DNA from: Paenibacillus sp. JCM 18996
GTDB lineage: Bacteria > Bacillota > Bacilli > Paenibacillales > NBRC-103111
NCBI GenBank assembly: GCA_001313085.1
Contig: BBFE01000007.1
Coordinates: 1 to 64,000, forward strand
Direction: 5' to 3'
Length of the DNA: 64,000 nt
Part shown: in pieces, positions 28,599 to 40,551 of the stretch
How positions within the stretch are numbered: position 1 is the stretch's first letter
How the letters are laid out: the number at the start of each line of letters is the position of its first letter
Notes under the pieces: model-generated
The model's database searches: none
What the model saw: the letters and a program-made list of their open reading frames with translations, nothing else
Told to the model about the DNA's origin: nothing
Translations under genes and position numbers: made by a program

Positions 28599-29812
28599 AT
28601 GAAACTTCTAAAAAAGAATGAAGGTTTCGCTTTCCTTTACGCGTTGATGATCATCATGGTGTTGGGAATAGTCTCCGTGCCTCTGCTCAGTCTGATAAGC
28701 AGCAGCAACAGGACGACTGTGAAATCGGCCAACGAGTCGCAGGCAACCTACATGGCCGAAAGCGGAATGGAGGCTTCATCGAATATTTAAGCGCATATCG
28801 AAGCGGAACGACAAGAGTCGATTATTTTAACAAGTATGCCGGCTGGGTCGATTCCACGATTGCGGTTCCCCAGGGAGGCTCGATCAGATACCAGCTTCTT
28901 AAACCGGTTATTGACTCTTACGGCGATTATGATATAGTTTCCAAGGCGCAAATGGGGGATTATGTAAAAGAAATAAAATATACTTTTCATATCGACAAAT
29001 GGAATTTTACGAAAAAAACGATCTCTTCCAAAACGACTTGCTTCAATACCAGCAAGCGGTCGGCAAGCCTGCTGAGCAGGAAGCCCAAAATTATTATTGG
29101 AGCCGTATCCTTTATTTATGGGATTTGCTGCAGCAGAATAAGCTTACCTGGAATGAGCTGCTCGAATTTATCAATGATTTCAATACATTTAAGAACTCGA
29201 ACGGTACGACGTCCAGAACGATCGTGACTGCCAGTCTGCTGCCCAAATTTGATGAGTATATCTCGGATTTGCGTGATTCTCTAATGCCGTTTGATTACGG
29301 AGACAAGGGAGAGATCACAACTGTGAGCGGGCTTGTCGAGCAGATGAACAGCGCGAAAAGCACAGCGGATACAAAGCAAATCTCTTTCAAATGTACCTGT
29401 CAGCCTGTCAATCTGGCTGGGGCAAAATGGAATTACGATTTCACTCTGGATAATTCCCGTACCTTCGTTGTGTATTTTACAAACGGCATAACCGATACCG
29501 GAGGAAGTTCTTCCGGGCTTTGGCGGATGAAAGGCATGGTTTTTTTATCAATGGCAGCCTCACGGTCAACAAACCGGTCTTTGAGGTGAACAACCTGGTT
29601 GTCACGGATACGCTCAGCACCAAATCAGGAGTAAAGCAAACCGCCCTGATTGCGGCTAAAAAATTATACTTTGTCCAATCCAGGGGATGACCCAATAGAT
29701 CCCAATAAATCGAACAATGTCCAGATCAGTTCCGGTGCGACTTACTACTATGGGGATAAAAAAAATTTTGCCCCCAAAAGAATTCGATGACCCGTCTCCT
29801 ATCAAAGTATAA
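28599..29812 (+). CDS. PilX-like pilus-tip protein (frameshifted)
   Basis: About 400 residues. The N-terminus NEGFAFLYALMIIMVLGIVSVPLLSLISSSN has the PilX N-terminal form (EGF-A rather than a processed F-T-L-I-E), followed by MAESGMEAFIEYLSAYRSG, the conserved Ala-Glu-Ser-Gly start of the amphipathic helix. The large middle part is of unknown fold, and a NGSLTVNKPVFEVNNLVVTD segment resembles the C-terminal repeats of such proteins. Frames change near 28778, 29012, 29545, 29658 and 29759, mostly at A/T runs. With the last runs corrected it ends DDPSPIKV at 29812. Confidence 0.65.
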
Positions 29813-29868
29813 CATGAAAATTGACAAACTTTGTCGAATATCGAAAAAAAGAAATTACGCTTATGCAT

Positions 29869-29908
29869 AAAAAAAGGATCTGTCATCCCGACTAGGGAGA
29901 ACAGATCC
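29869..29908 (-). terminator. Intrinsic terminator on the minus strand
   Basis: GGATCTGT and ACAGATCC (8 pairs, 17-base loop) are followed on the minus strand by seven T. It lies at the downstream end of the IS110 fragment. Confidence 0.65.
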
Positions 29909-30166
29909 TCTGGAAAGTAACGATCCAACCAGTTTGTAATCCGAGTTTTCACTTGATTCAAGCTCACCATGACCTTCTGATGTACTCGGCCAAGCTCCTT
30001 CATCCACGCCGCCAGCTTCGTTAGCCCTTCCTGATCATTGGGAAACACGCAGTCTTTCCCAAGCTCAATTCCGCGGAAATCCACGGCACGAGCTACGTGA
30101 ATCTTCTTGGCGAATGTCTGCGCCAACGACCAGTGTTTTTTCGGTAGCAAATTTGAATGAGCATTC
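29897..30166 (-). mobile_element. IS110-family transposase remnant
   Basis: About 90 residues match the N-terminal DEDD domain of IS110 transposases: TEKTLVVGADIAKK (first catalytic Asp, after one frame correction), HVARAVDFRGIELGKDCVFP and LTKLAAWMKELGRVHQK. The reading then jumps to SLNQVKTRITNWLDRYFPE, which in intact proteins lies much further on, so an internal part is deleted. The catalytic C-terminal domain is absent. It is a dead scrap between the minor pilins and the sensor kinase. Confidence 0.7.
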
Positions 30167-30172
30167 ATCTAC

Positions 30173-30210
30173 AGCGTGTGAATTACTACATAATTCACAC
30201 GCTCTTTTTT
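30173..30210 (+). terminator. Strong intrinsic terminator
   Basis: AGCGTGTGAATTA (30173-30185) and TAATTCACACGCT (30191-30203) pair perfectly, 5-base loop, followed by CTTTTTT. It blocks read-through into the sensor kinase. Confidence 0.85.
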
Positions 30211-30328
30211 GTGGAAATTTGAGGACTACAGCCTTAAATCTGTGTATCAGAAGAGGAATTTCAACTTCCCCCATGGAAATATCTAGGATAGAGGGCTTTT
30301 GATATAAAGAAAGGAGGGACACCAACCT

Positions 30329-32164
30329 TTGATAAGCCGATGGATCCGACAAGTAAAAAAAATTCACAACCGGCTCGTTGCGGCGTTCGCTATTTTATCT
30401 TTGGTTCCTTTATTAATAACGGGATTTTTTTGCGTACGATCGGTCCAGTGAAGCGATCAAACGAAAAAAATTAGCGCTTCCACGATCCAGGTCATGAATC
30501 AAGTCAGTGAAAATATTCAAAATGAGCTGACCAAACTCGAAAATGACAGTGTGGATATTGCCTTCTCCGATCTGGTTCAGAACACGTTGGTTTCCTATCC
30601 GGCAATCAGTGAATTGGACAAAATCAATGCGGAGGTAAAGATGCAAAACATGCTGGCGAAAAGATTCTCCTCTTTCCACAGCGTGTCCGATGTTCTTTTA
30701 TATACCAATCGCAAAGAGAAAATCATGGCTTATGGAGACGTCAGTTTTAAGTTCCGGTTAAAGCCGAACTACCTGGATTCGATATTGGAGGAAGCCGCTG
30801 CGAAAAAAACGGTGTCCCTATATGGAAAATCGCGGGTCAGGAGGATGAAGAGTCGGTGAATGCGCGCTACCGGGTTAATAATTACGGCGAGACTGGCATT
30901 TTGTTGTCGAGAAGCTTCAAATCATTGCAAGGCAAGCCGATTGGAAACATTATCATCCGCATTGATGAGAAATACATTTTGGCCAAATTCAAAGATGTTC
31001 AGCTTGGCGGCGGCGCGGATATATTGATTTTAACAAGCCGAGGAGCCGTCGTTTCAAGCCGGAATCCCAGTATCAAAGCCGCGCATATGTACCCGGATGC
31101 TTCCCTTGTCGAAGAACTGGCGGAGAACAGGGAAAAAAAAGGCGCTTTTTCATTTCATACCGCTATTTCTGGGAAGCGCTATCTGGTTGCCTATACGTAC
31201 ATACCGAGCGCCGACTGGTACCTGGTAAGTACGATTCCGTTTTCCTACTTGAACGATGAACCCGTTAAGATCGGCGTATTTATCGCCGTTTTGGGAATCA
31301 TCTGTTTTTTTGCTGGCGCTGCTTCTGTCTTTCATCGTATCCCAAAGCATCTCAAAGCCTTTGTATAAACTGGTGAAATTGATGAATAACGTGAAAAGCG
31401 GCAATTTTGGCATAAGGAGCCATGACAACAGCAATGACGAGCTGGGCGTGGTGACGACCCATTTCAACCATATGGTGAGCGAGCTTCAATTCCTGATCGA
31501 TGAAGTCAAAAAACAAAGAGGTCTCCAAAAGGCTGGCTGAATTGAAAGCGCTTCAAGCCAGATCAATCCCCATTTTCTGTCCAATACATTGAATACCGTC
31601 AGGTCGCTTGCCAATTTGCAGAAGGCGGAAAATATCTCAAGTATCATCACGTCGCTCATCCAGCTGCTGCACGCCTCAATGGGAAAGGGCAGGGAACGCG
31701 TCACGCTGCGGGAAGAGATCGAATATGTGCGAGATTACTTGAACATTATGGCTTACCGGTATTATGACAAGTTCGAGGTTTATATCGAGATGGAGGAAGG
31801 CATACTCGATTGTGATATTTTGAAATTCATTCTGCAGCCGATTGTGGAAAATGCGCTGCTGCATGGACTTGAGCCCATGGAAGGGCAAGGCTTGATTGTC
31901 ATCAAAGGATACAGGATCGGCGACGAATTGAAGATCACGGTAACCGATAACGGCGTAGGAATGAATGAACTCACGTTGAACCGTCTGATGAGCGAGAAGC
32001 CGAAACAAACGAAGGCCGGGTGGAACGGGATCGGCGTTTGGAACGTCGATCAAAGAATAAAGCTGTATTTTGGGGAAAAGTACGGTATCTCCATCCAAAG
32101 CGTCCCAAACTTGTACACGACCGTTGAAATTAAGATTCCTGCTGCCGCAGAGGAGGCCGCCTAG
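30329..32164 (+). CDS. YesM-type sensor histidine kinase (frameshifted)
   Basis: Membrane kinase of about 610 residues: membrane segment near 15-36 (VAAFAILSLVPLLITGFFA), extracytoplasmic dCache-like domain (40-290), second membrane segment (GVFIAVLGIICFFLALLLSFIV), HAMP (PLYKLVKLMNNVKSGNFGIR), His-kinase box LQAQINPHFLSNTLNTVRSL and an ATPase domain with IVENALLHGLEP and VTDNGVGM. The start is TTG at 30329 with AAGGAGGG 11 bases upstream. Frames change near 30352, 30430, 30465, 30810, 31311 and 31510. YesM/YesN pairs typically control neighbouring carbohydrate importers, which fits the ABC genes that follow. Confidence 0.9.
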
Positions 32165-32165
32165 T

Positions 32166-33806
32166 ATGTTGAAGGTACTGATAGTCGATGACAGCGCTTA
32201 TTCGCGTACCGATTTGAAGACGATGATCAATTGGGAGAATCGCGGTTTCTATATTTCCGGAGAAGCGAGCAATGGGATGAACGCCATTCATTCGATGGAA
32301 AATGACATGCCCGATATTGTGATAACCGATATGAACATGCCCGTCATGAACGGCATTGATCTGATCGACTATATAGAAAGAAATTGCCCCCAGGTTCAGG
32401 TCATTGCCCTGAGCGCTTATGATGATTTTGATTATGTCCGGGAAAGCATGAAGAAGGGAGCCGTCGATTATATGCTGAAGCATCGTCTGAATGCGTCTGT
32501 GTTATTGGACATTCTTAAGTCCGCCGCAAGCTCGATAGTCAAATATAGGAATGAACGCGAACGGCAAAACGAGATTACCGAGGAGCTTTCCTTAAGCAAG
32601 GCCGCTCTAGGCCGGGAGTTCATGCGGAAGGTTTTGGAAGGGAGCCTGACGGATCCGAATGAGATTCAAAGGCAATTCAACTTCCTGGATATCGGCCTCG
32701 ACATGGAAAACCTGATGGTAACGGTTGCGGAGATCGATGATTTTCGATTTATTGAAGAAAAAATTCACGCCCCTGGAAGTGGACGTAATCATCCGAACGT
32801 TTCTGGATATATCCGCAGAAATTCTTAATGACTGGAAGAAGTCCGTTATTTTTTCATTGGACCCATGGGAAATTTGTCATGATTTTTTCTTTAGATCAAA
32901 CCAGCAGCAAGATGTATGTTTACAACAGACAATATGGCATTCTGAACCGAATCCGCTCGCAAATCAAAAAAGTATTTGAATATTACGGCAAGCTTCGGTG
33001 TAAGCCATGCCTGCAGGGATGTCTTTGAACTGCATCATGCATATCGCGATGCGGAGTCCATGTTGAGAGACAAGTTTTTTTTCAAAGGCAAGGACGGAAT
33101 CTTCATTGAAAACACAAGCAGTAAGTCGGTGGAGTCTTTTTTTTAGCCTGGATATTCAAATGGAAAAGGAGATCTACACCGCTTTAAGAAATCAGGATGA
33201 GGAGCGCGTAAAACAACGGATCAATGAAATCTTTGATAGAATCAAAGCTTCGCGGCTGGGAAGCAAATCGACGCAGATGATTTGCGCCGAATTGATCCAT
33301 ATCGCAGGCAAAGTTTGCAGAGATTTCGGGATGGAAATATCCACCCTATATACAAGTGAAGACGTCCCCTACAATATGATCCAGAAGTACGAGACTCTGA
33401 TGGATATCAAAGAATGGGTGCTGGGTCTTTACCTCAAGCTGATCGCCATGCTTAAATTGATGAAAATCAACGGTACATTAAGCAAAGTAACCCACAAGGC
33501 CGTTGAGTTTATTCACCGCAATTACCAGAACAACATTTCATTAACCGATGTCGCAGATTTCGTCGGCGTAAGCGGTCCGCATATCAGCAAGCTGTTCAAA
33601 GAAGAGTGCGGGATCGGATTTGCGGAATATATGAATCATTTCCGGGTGGAAAATGCCAAGCTGCATATCGAGAATGGCGAACTCAAGCTGAAGGTAATTG
33701 TAAAACGTGTTGGTTTCAACAATTACAATTACTTTTTTTCCGGGTGTTCAAGGATATTGTAGGAATGACACCGCTGGAATATGAACAGAGATTAAAAAAG
33801 TTATAG
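32166..33806 (+). CDS. YesN-type response regulator with AraC domain (frameshifted)
   Basis: About 545 residues. The N-terminal receiver (1-120) has the acidic pair VDDS, the phospho-acceptor in VITDMNMPVMNG, and the lysine region near DYMLKHRLN. A long linker follows and then two AraC helix-turn-helix units at the end (FIHRNYQNNISLTDVADFVG; VGFNNYNYFFRVFKDIVGM). It starts two bases after the kinase stop with GGAGG inside the kinase gene. Frames change at A/T runs near 32757, 32879, 33076 and 33733. A terminator hairpin follows. It likely activates the sugar importer downstream. Confidence 0.88.
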
Positions 33807-33814
33807 TAGATCTT

Positions 33815-33849
33815 AAGAAAGTGTAGTTCGATGCGAACTGCACTTTCTT
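33815..33849 (+). terminator. Hairpin after the regulator gene
   Basis: A 16-pair stem (AAGAAAGTG...AGTTCG with CGAACT...CACTTTCTT, loop ATG). Only a short T stretch follows, so termination may be partial. Confidence 0.6.
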
Positions 33850-33913
33850 ATAATGAAAATAGGTAAACCGAAAGGGGAAACCAATTTATTATTCAAAGGG
33901 GAGATGAGAAAGC

Positions 33914-35274
33914 ATGAAAAGGGCGTCCATTATGGCTTTAAGCATGTCCGTACTGCTGACGGCTGTTATGTCAGGGTGCTCCGGCAGCGAGGGATCGCAA
34001 TCAGCCAGGGCGAAAAGGCGAATGACAGTCAGAAACCGAAGAAGCCAGTTGCGCTGAACTTGTGGACATCAAACGAATTGCACCAGAAATACTATCAAAA
34101 GACGGCTGAATTATGGAAAAAAGGATCATCCCGAGCAGCCGATCGAATTAACGGTGGACAATTATCCTAACGCGGAAATGCACAATAAGCTTTTGATCGC
34201 CCTGCAATCGGGAGTGGGAGCGCCGGATATTGTCGATATCAACCTCAATTTCTTCTCCAATTTTATGAAAGGCGACATTCAACTGGTGGAGTTGAACAAG
34301 CTCGTCGAACCGGTGAAGGATAAATACGTTCAATCCCGGCTCGATATTTACACCAAAAAACGGAAAGCTTTATGGTTTGCCTTTCCATGTAGGCGCAACG
34401 GTCGTTTATTACAATAAAGAACTTTTGGACAAAGCGGGTGTAAACGCGGATAACATCAAGACCTGGAATGATTTTACCGAAGCGGGGAAGAAGGTTGTCG
34501 CCGCAACCGGAAAGCCGATGACCGCTTTCGAAGTAACCAACCAGCGGCCGTTCTGGCCCATGATCGTCCAAAGAGGTTCTGATTATCTGGATAAGAACGG
34601 TAACGTCATTTTGGATAACGAAACCAATATTAAGACCTTGAACGCCATGAAGGACATGATGTATAAAGATAAAATCGCGATAGCCATGCCGGGTGGAGAT
34701 ACCACCAAGGAAGAATTTTTTTCAGCTTTATGAATAAAGGCGAAATGGCCGCTCTGATCATGCCTATGTGGTACATGAGCCGGTTTTTTTAGCTTATATG
34801 CCGACTTGAAGGGTAAAATCCAGGTTCGCGCCATGCCTGTGTTTGAACAAGGCAACGCCAAATCCGCAGGAATGGGTGGTACGGCCACGTCGGTGACGAA
34901 GCAGAGTAAGAATCAGGAAGTTGCGATGCAATTTCTAGCGTATGCCAAGATGACGAAAGAGGCCAATATCAGGATCTGGCAGGAGCTTAAATTCGATCCT
35001 CCGAGATGGGATGTATGGGACTCACCGGAGCTGCAGAAGCCTGACGAATATTTCGCAAACGAAAAAAGTGTTTAATGTGCTGGTTCAGATGAAGGACGAA
35101 ATTAAATCGCCCAGCATGACCGAGCTTAGCACCGCCGCACAGGATCTCGTGAATTCCAGTGTCATGTTCAAGTCGTTGAAGGATCAGAGCCTTACCCCGG
35201 AACAGGCGCTGAAGGCAGCAGCCGATGAGCTGCGCAAGCAGAAAAAAAGTAATGCTCGGACGGATGGCGGCTGA
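33914..35274 (+). CDS. Extracellular sugar-binding lipoprotein of an ABC importer (frameshifted)
   Basis: Family 1 solute-binding protein of about 445 residues. The signal peptide MKRASIMALSMSVLLTAVMS ends in lipobox MSGC. The mature part starts KPVALNLWTSNELHQKYY and includes PDIVDINLNFFSNFM, GLPFHVGATVVYYNKELLDKAG and the GGTATSVTKQSKNQEVAMQFL hinge region. GGGGAGA precedes the ATG. Frames change near 34001, 34122, 34362, 34722, 34785 and 35062. The true stop is probably the TAA at 35250-35252 if two A are removed from the run at 35242; the literal frame stops at 35274. Confidence 0.88.
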
Positions 35275-35300
35275 AATCAAGGCGCGGTTTCGGTTGCCGT

Positions 35301-35329
35301 CCACCATCCGGCTTGGAGGTGGTTTTTTT
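35301..35329 (+). promoter_or_regulatory. Terminator-like hairpin overlapping the permease start
   Basis: CCACC-A-TCC pairs with GGA-GGTGG (one bulge, 5-base loop) and runs into seven T. The right arm GGAGGTGG is also the ribosome binding site of the following TTG start. The structure can therefore lower both read-through and translation of the permease. Confidence 0.55.
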
Positions 35330-36282
35330 GGCCAAAGGCGCAGTCAATACGCGTTACGGACAAACCGGGACGCCCAATAAATTCAGCTTGGGGAAGTTAT
35401 TTTACTCCGAAAAGCTGGCTCCGTACATTTTTTGCATCCCCTTTCATATTGACGTTTCTGATCTTCTTTCTGTATCCGACCTTCTCTACCGTGATTATGA
35501 GCTTCCAAGAAGTCACGGGACTTAATAACGCCAAGTTTATCGGACTTGACAATTATAAGCGATTATTCGATGTCCATTTTTTTACAATGCCTTGAAAACG
35601 AACACACTATACACGATGTTTTCGGTTTTGCTGTTGATCCCCATTCCTATTGTGTTTGCCGTTTTTTTTGAATGCAAAAGTGGTTAAGGGCAGAAATTTG
35701 TTTAAGGCTTCCATCTTTATTCCGGCATTGACCTCCGTTATAGTGGCGGGTGTTTCGTTCCGGCTGATGTTCGGCGAGATGGACACCGCTTTGATAAACT
35801 CGCTGCTGATCAAATTGGGTCTTCCCCCGCAAAAAAATGGGCTTTGAACTATTGGACGGGGATGTTACTCATGACGGTTTTGAATCTCTGGAGGCATGCG
35901 GGCATCAATATGGTGTATTACCTTGCCGGTCTGCAAGCCATACCGGAAGAATTGTATGAGTCTGCGGAAATCGACGGAGCCGGTGTGGTTAGAAGGTTTT
36001 TTTGCCATCACCTTGCCTCTGTTGAAGCCCATCATTATTTATACGATGACAATCGCGATCTTCGAGGGCTACCGGATGTTCGGAGAAAGCTACGTATTCT
36101 GGAACGAAGGCATGCCCGCCGATATTGGTCTGACGATTGTCAGGTACATCTACCAGCAGGCTTTCCAACGGAATGACATGGGATTCGGCTCGGCCATCGG
36201 CATTACCCTGCTTCTTATCGTGCTGGCCATTAACCTGGTACAGCTGAGAATTTTCGGACTCTTCAAGAAGGACAGTGATTGA
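35328..36282 (+). CDS. ABC sugar permease 1 (LplB/UgpA type, frameshifted)
   Basis: Integral membrane subunit of about 310 residues. Six membrane segments are expected, the first being LAPYIFVSPFILTFLIFFLYPTF split here into adjacent frames. The cytoplasmic EAA loop ELYESAEIDGAG with FFAITLPLLKP is clear. The start is TTG 35328, fixed by GGAGGTGG. Frames change near 35430, 35577, 35667, 35832 and 35998. No ATP-binding subunit is encoded nearby, so a shared MsmX-type ATPase is likely to energise it. Confidence 0.88.
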
Positions 36283-36284
36283 GT

Positions 36285-37130
36285 ATGGGCATAAAATCCA
36301 AAAAAAACGGCAGGGGCTGCCTTAATCATTGTTTTTTTTCGTCATTGTCAGCTTTGCGATGCTGTTTCCGCTTTACTACATGTTCTTGGCTTCGTTCAAG
36401 AGCTCGAAAGAATTGTTCCGCAACGGCATGGATTTACGGATTGTTCCCGCGCTGATGAGTCTGGACAATTACAAGCTCCTATTCACAGGCAAGAGCATTT
36501 ATTTGTCCTGGTACAAAAACAGCCTTTTGCTTGTAACTTTGTATACGGTTGCTTCTCTCTTCTTATCGTCTTTGGTCGGTTACGCACTTGGAGCCTATCA
36601 GTTCAAAGGCCGGAATCTGATTTTCGTCATGGTCCTGTTCGTCATGATGGTGCCGCTTGATATTCTGATGCTGCCTCTGTACAAGCTTACGGTCAAGATG
36701 GGGATCATCAATACGTATGCCGGCGTTATCTTGCCGTTTGTGGTCTCACCTATGGCGATCTTCTTTTTTCCGGCAATTTGTGACGGGACTTTCCAGAGAT
36801 TTCATGGATGCGGGAAGGATTGACGGCTGCACGGAGTACGGCATCTTCTTCCGGATCATGGCTCCTTTAATGAAGCCGGCCTTCGGGGCAATGGGCATTC
36901 TACTCGCCATGCAGAACTGGAACAGTCTGGTCTGGCCTCTGATCGTGCTTCGCACCAACAGCATGTTTACCTTGCCGATCGGGTTATCGTCGCTGCTCAC
37001 TCCTTACGGCAACAATTACGACGTGCTGATATCCGGTGCCGTATTGTCCACGATTCCGATCATCATCCTATTCCTGTTGAATCAGAGGGCGTTTATTTCC
37101 GGTCTGACCACCGGCGGAGTTAAAGGCTGA
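36285..37130 (+). CDS. ABC sugar permease 2 (LplC/UgpE type, frameshifted)
   Basis: Second membrane subunit, about 280 residues: basic start MGIKSKK, first helix AALIIVFFVIVSFAMLFPLYYMFL, and an EAA loop RDFMDAGRIDGCTEYGIFFRI, ending FISGLTTGGVKG, a classic C-terminus of this family. Two bases separate it from permease 1. Frames change at A8 near 36300, T8 near 36335 and T6 near 36766. Confidence 0.88.
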
Positions 37131-37185
37131 TTCATGTAAAATAACATAAAAAAACTCGTGAAAATGAAGGAGAAAACTAAAAAAA

Positions 37186-38721
37186 ATGAAAAAATCTCGT
37201 CAAAATTGATACGAAAGCTGGAAAACACAAAATCGACCGAAATATTTACGGGCACTTTGCCGAGCATCTGGGCCGCTGTATATACGAGGGAATTTGGGTC
37301 GGCGAGGATTCCGACATCCCCAATACGCGAGGAATCCGAAACGATGTCGTTCAGGCGTTAAAGGATATGAAAATTCCGATCCTGCGCTGGCCGGGAGGCT
37401 GCTTTGCCGACGAATACCACTGGAAGGATGGTATCGGACCTAAGGAAAGCAGAGCGCATATGATTAACACACATTGGGGCGGCGTGGTGGAGAATAACCA
37501 TTTCGGCACCCACGAATTTTTTCGATTTATGCGAAATGCTGGAAACCGATCCTTATATCTGCGGGAATGTCGGCAGCGGTACTGTTTATGAAATGCAGCA
37601 ATGGGTCGAATACATGACCTTTGACGGCGAATCGCCTATGACTGACCTGCGCAGAGCAAACGGAAGAGAAAAGCCATGGAAGCTTACCTATTTCGGTATA
37701 GGGAATGAAAACTGGGGCTGCGGCGGTAGAATGAGAGCGGAGTATTATGCCGATCTATACAGACAGTTCAGCACTTATGTAAGAGATTATGGGGAAAATT
37801 TCCTTTATAGAATTGCTGCAGGGCCTAGAGGGGACAATTATCACTGGACGGAAGTGCTTATGCGGGAGGCAAAGTATTTCATGGACGGATTGGCGCTCCA
37901 TTACTACACGAGGCTGAGGGATCACAGCATCGTGATTGAAAATCCCGACGGGAACCGAATTTATTTAAAAAAAACCGGATGCAGTGAGAGGCCAGGCCGT
38001 CGACTTCGACGAGAGCGAATGGTTCGGCATTATGAAGGCGGCCTATTTCACAGAGGAGCTTGTAGCGAAGCACTCCGCCATTATGGATAAATACGATCCC
38101 GAGAAGAAGGTGGCGCTGATCATCGATGAGTGGGGCACATGGTTTGACGTAGAACCCGGCACCAACCCCGGCTTCCTGTATCAGCAAAACACAATGCGAG
38201 ACGCAGTTTCTGCGGCGATCAGCCTGAATATTTTCAACAATCACTGCGACCGTGTAAGAATGGCGAATATTGCCCAGACGATCAATGTGCTGCAGGCTGT
38301 TATTTTGACGGAAGGGGAAAAGATGATCCTGACTCCGACCTATCATGTCTTTGAAATGTTTAAGGTGCACCAGGATGCCATGATGATGCCGATTGAGCTC
38401 CATTCAGGCAAATACAGTTACGATGGGGAGGAAGTTCCTCAGATTAGTGTATCTGCATCCATTGATGCTGACGGCAAAATGAATATCACCCTTTGCAATA
38501 CGGACCCGAGAAATGCTGCGGAGGTGGCTTGCAATATCGGCGGGTATGCCGGTAAGCAGGTATCCGGCAGAGTATTAACCGCATCCTCCATGAACAGTCA
38601 TAATACATTTGAAAAGCCGGATCAAGTAAAGGCCGTACCATTTACCAGTGTGCAGCTGAATGAAGGAGGCCTGTATGCAGAGATTCCACCGATGTCGGTT
38701 GTCGTGCTGACGTTGAGCTAA
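37186..38721 (+). CDS. GH51 alpha-L-arabinofuranosidase 1 (frameshifted)
   Basis: Cytoplasmic glycosidase of about 500 residues that releases terminal L-arabinose from imported arabino-oligosaccharides. The N-terminus reads [21 protein letters not shown], then [15 protein letters not shown]; the acid/base glutamate is in GIGNENWG and the nucleophile in IIDEWGTW. No signal peptide. Frames change at six A near 37190, T6 near 37517 and A8 near 37970. It follows the importer by 55 bases. A second GH51 lies just downstream. Confidence 0.92.
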
Positions 38722-38736
38722 GGCCGGGTGAACAAG

Positions 38737-39002
38737 ATGGCTAAACAAGGCCCATGCAGGGACTGTTCGGAAACCATTGAGGTGTCACCGGAAAAAAAAT
38801 AGAAGCCATGCTGCAGATTCTATTGAAGTCCAGGAACCTTGAGCTGGCGGACGAGGATACAAGCAGCAGAAGGCTATCCGAGTGTATGAGCTGTCCAGCT
38901 TATACACTTGGAGGCACCTGCAAATACTGCGGTTGTCTTGTTCAGATTCGAACGAAAATTCAGGGGCAGTACTGCCCCTATCCTTTACATCCGAAATGGT
39001 AA
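38737..39002 (+). CDS. Small cysteine-rich DUF6171-type protein (frameshifted)
   Basis: About 87 residues with Cys pairs PCRDC near the start and LSECMSCPAYTLGGTCKYCGC later, ending GQYCPYPLHPKW. The C-terminal CxxCP...C.YCGC...CP pattern looks like a zinc ribbon and fits the DUF6171 family as I remember it; function unknown. Eight A near 38790 change the frame. It is wedged between two arabinofuranosidase genes in one operon. Confidence 0.7.
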
Positions 39003-39024
39003 GGGAAAAGGAGAGTAATGCTTG

Positions 39025-40551
39025 ATGGCTGCAATTGAGATTCTGCTCCAGAACGAGATCGGCCGCATCAATCCAAATATCTATGGTCATTTTGTAGAAC
39101 ACCTGGGCGGCGTTGTATACGATGGCATTTGGGTTGGCGAGGATTCCGGCATTCCTAACATCAGAGGCTTCAGGCGCAGCTTATTGAAAAGCTGAAGGAG
39201 ATTCAGCCTTCTGTCATCCGATGGCCGGGCGGCTGTTTTGCCGAGACCTACGACTGGCGAGACGGAATTGGTCCAAGAAATGAGCGTCCTACCACCGTGA
39301 ACTGGTGGTACATGAATGACGGCAAATATGAGTCTAATCAAGTCGGGACACACGAGTTTATCGACTTCTGCAGGCTCGTTAACGCTGAGCCGTATTTTGC
39401 ATTAAACGCAACTACTTCAACCGTATTAGAGGGCAGAAACTGGATTGAATACTGCAATATGCCGCAGGGAACCACCACGCTTGCCAAAGAGCGTGAGAAT
39501 AACGGGAGTTCGGAGCCTTCAACGTGAAATACTGGGGCCTTGGCAACGAGAACTGGGGTGGCGGCGGCTGTATGACTCCTGAGGATTACTGCCACATATA
39601 TAGGAAGTATGCCATTATCGGCAAAAGTGTAGGACCGGAGCTCAACTACATAGCATGCGGCCCCTACGAGGGTATTCCTGATTGGACCTTGAAATTTTTT
39701 TGAGAAGTATAAGGAAATGTATACGGTCGGCCGTATCCCCCCGATGTTCGGATACTCCCTGCACTATTATGTCACCAACACCGGAAGATTGGGCTCAGAG
39801 CTGGAATATTCGGATGCCCAGTGGTATGAGATGATGCGGCTCGGCTTGGAAATGGAGCCCTTTATCCAGACGCAATATGAGATGGTTAACGAGGCAATGC
39901 CCGGCAGCAGCATCGGTCTTATTGTGGACGAGTGGGGAGTGTGGCATCTGCTGCACGGCAAGCATCCATTGCCCGGAAAATACCTGTTCGAGCAGCCGGA
40001 TACGATGCGTGAGGCGGTAGTGGCAGCGCTTTCGTTGAATATATTTAATAACCACTGCGACAAGATAGTCATGGCAAACGTAGCGCAGCTTGTGAACTGT
40101 ATCCATTCCCTGTTCCTTGCAAAGGGCGACAAGTTTGTTACTACAACAAGCTTTCATGTATTTGATCTTTTTTAAAATCCACCAGAATGCTACTGGCGTC
40201 AAAACGATTGTCGATACGGAAGCGATTGAATATACCATAGAGGACAATTGCTATTCCATTCCAAGCGTTTCTTGTTCTGCTTCCGTAAAAGATGGCGTTC
40301 TGGCGGTCACGCTTGTAAACACTTCTGTCCATCAAGCGCAGCATGTTGAGCTTAATCTGAATGGCGGCTTATTTGCAGGTGAGGGGACAATGACTGTGCT
40401 GGCCTCTGCAAGCCCCACGGACGGCAACTCCTTCGATGAGCCGAACAAGGTAACACCAAAACAGCAATCCATCCATGTAGAAGGCTCGGAGTTCAAAGTG
40501 ACAATTCCTAAAGCGTCTGTCGTACTGTTAAAAATAAACTGCAGTTTATAG
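39025..40551 (+). CDS. GH51 alpha-L-arabinofuranosidase 2 (frameshifted)
   Basis: Second cytoplasmic GH51 enzyme, about 505 residues. Landmarks: [35 protein letters not shown], acid/base glutamate in [11 protein letters not shown], nucleophile in [17 protein letters not shown] lies upstream of the ATG at 39025. Frames change near 39170, 39509, 39700 (T7) and 40170 (T7). It shares the layout of enzyme 1 but differs along its length, so the pair is probably an old duplication with divided substrate range rather than a recent copy. Confidence 0.92.
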
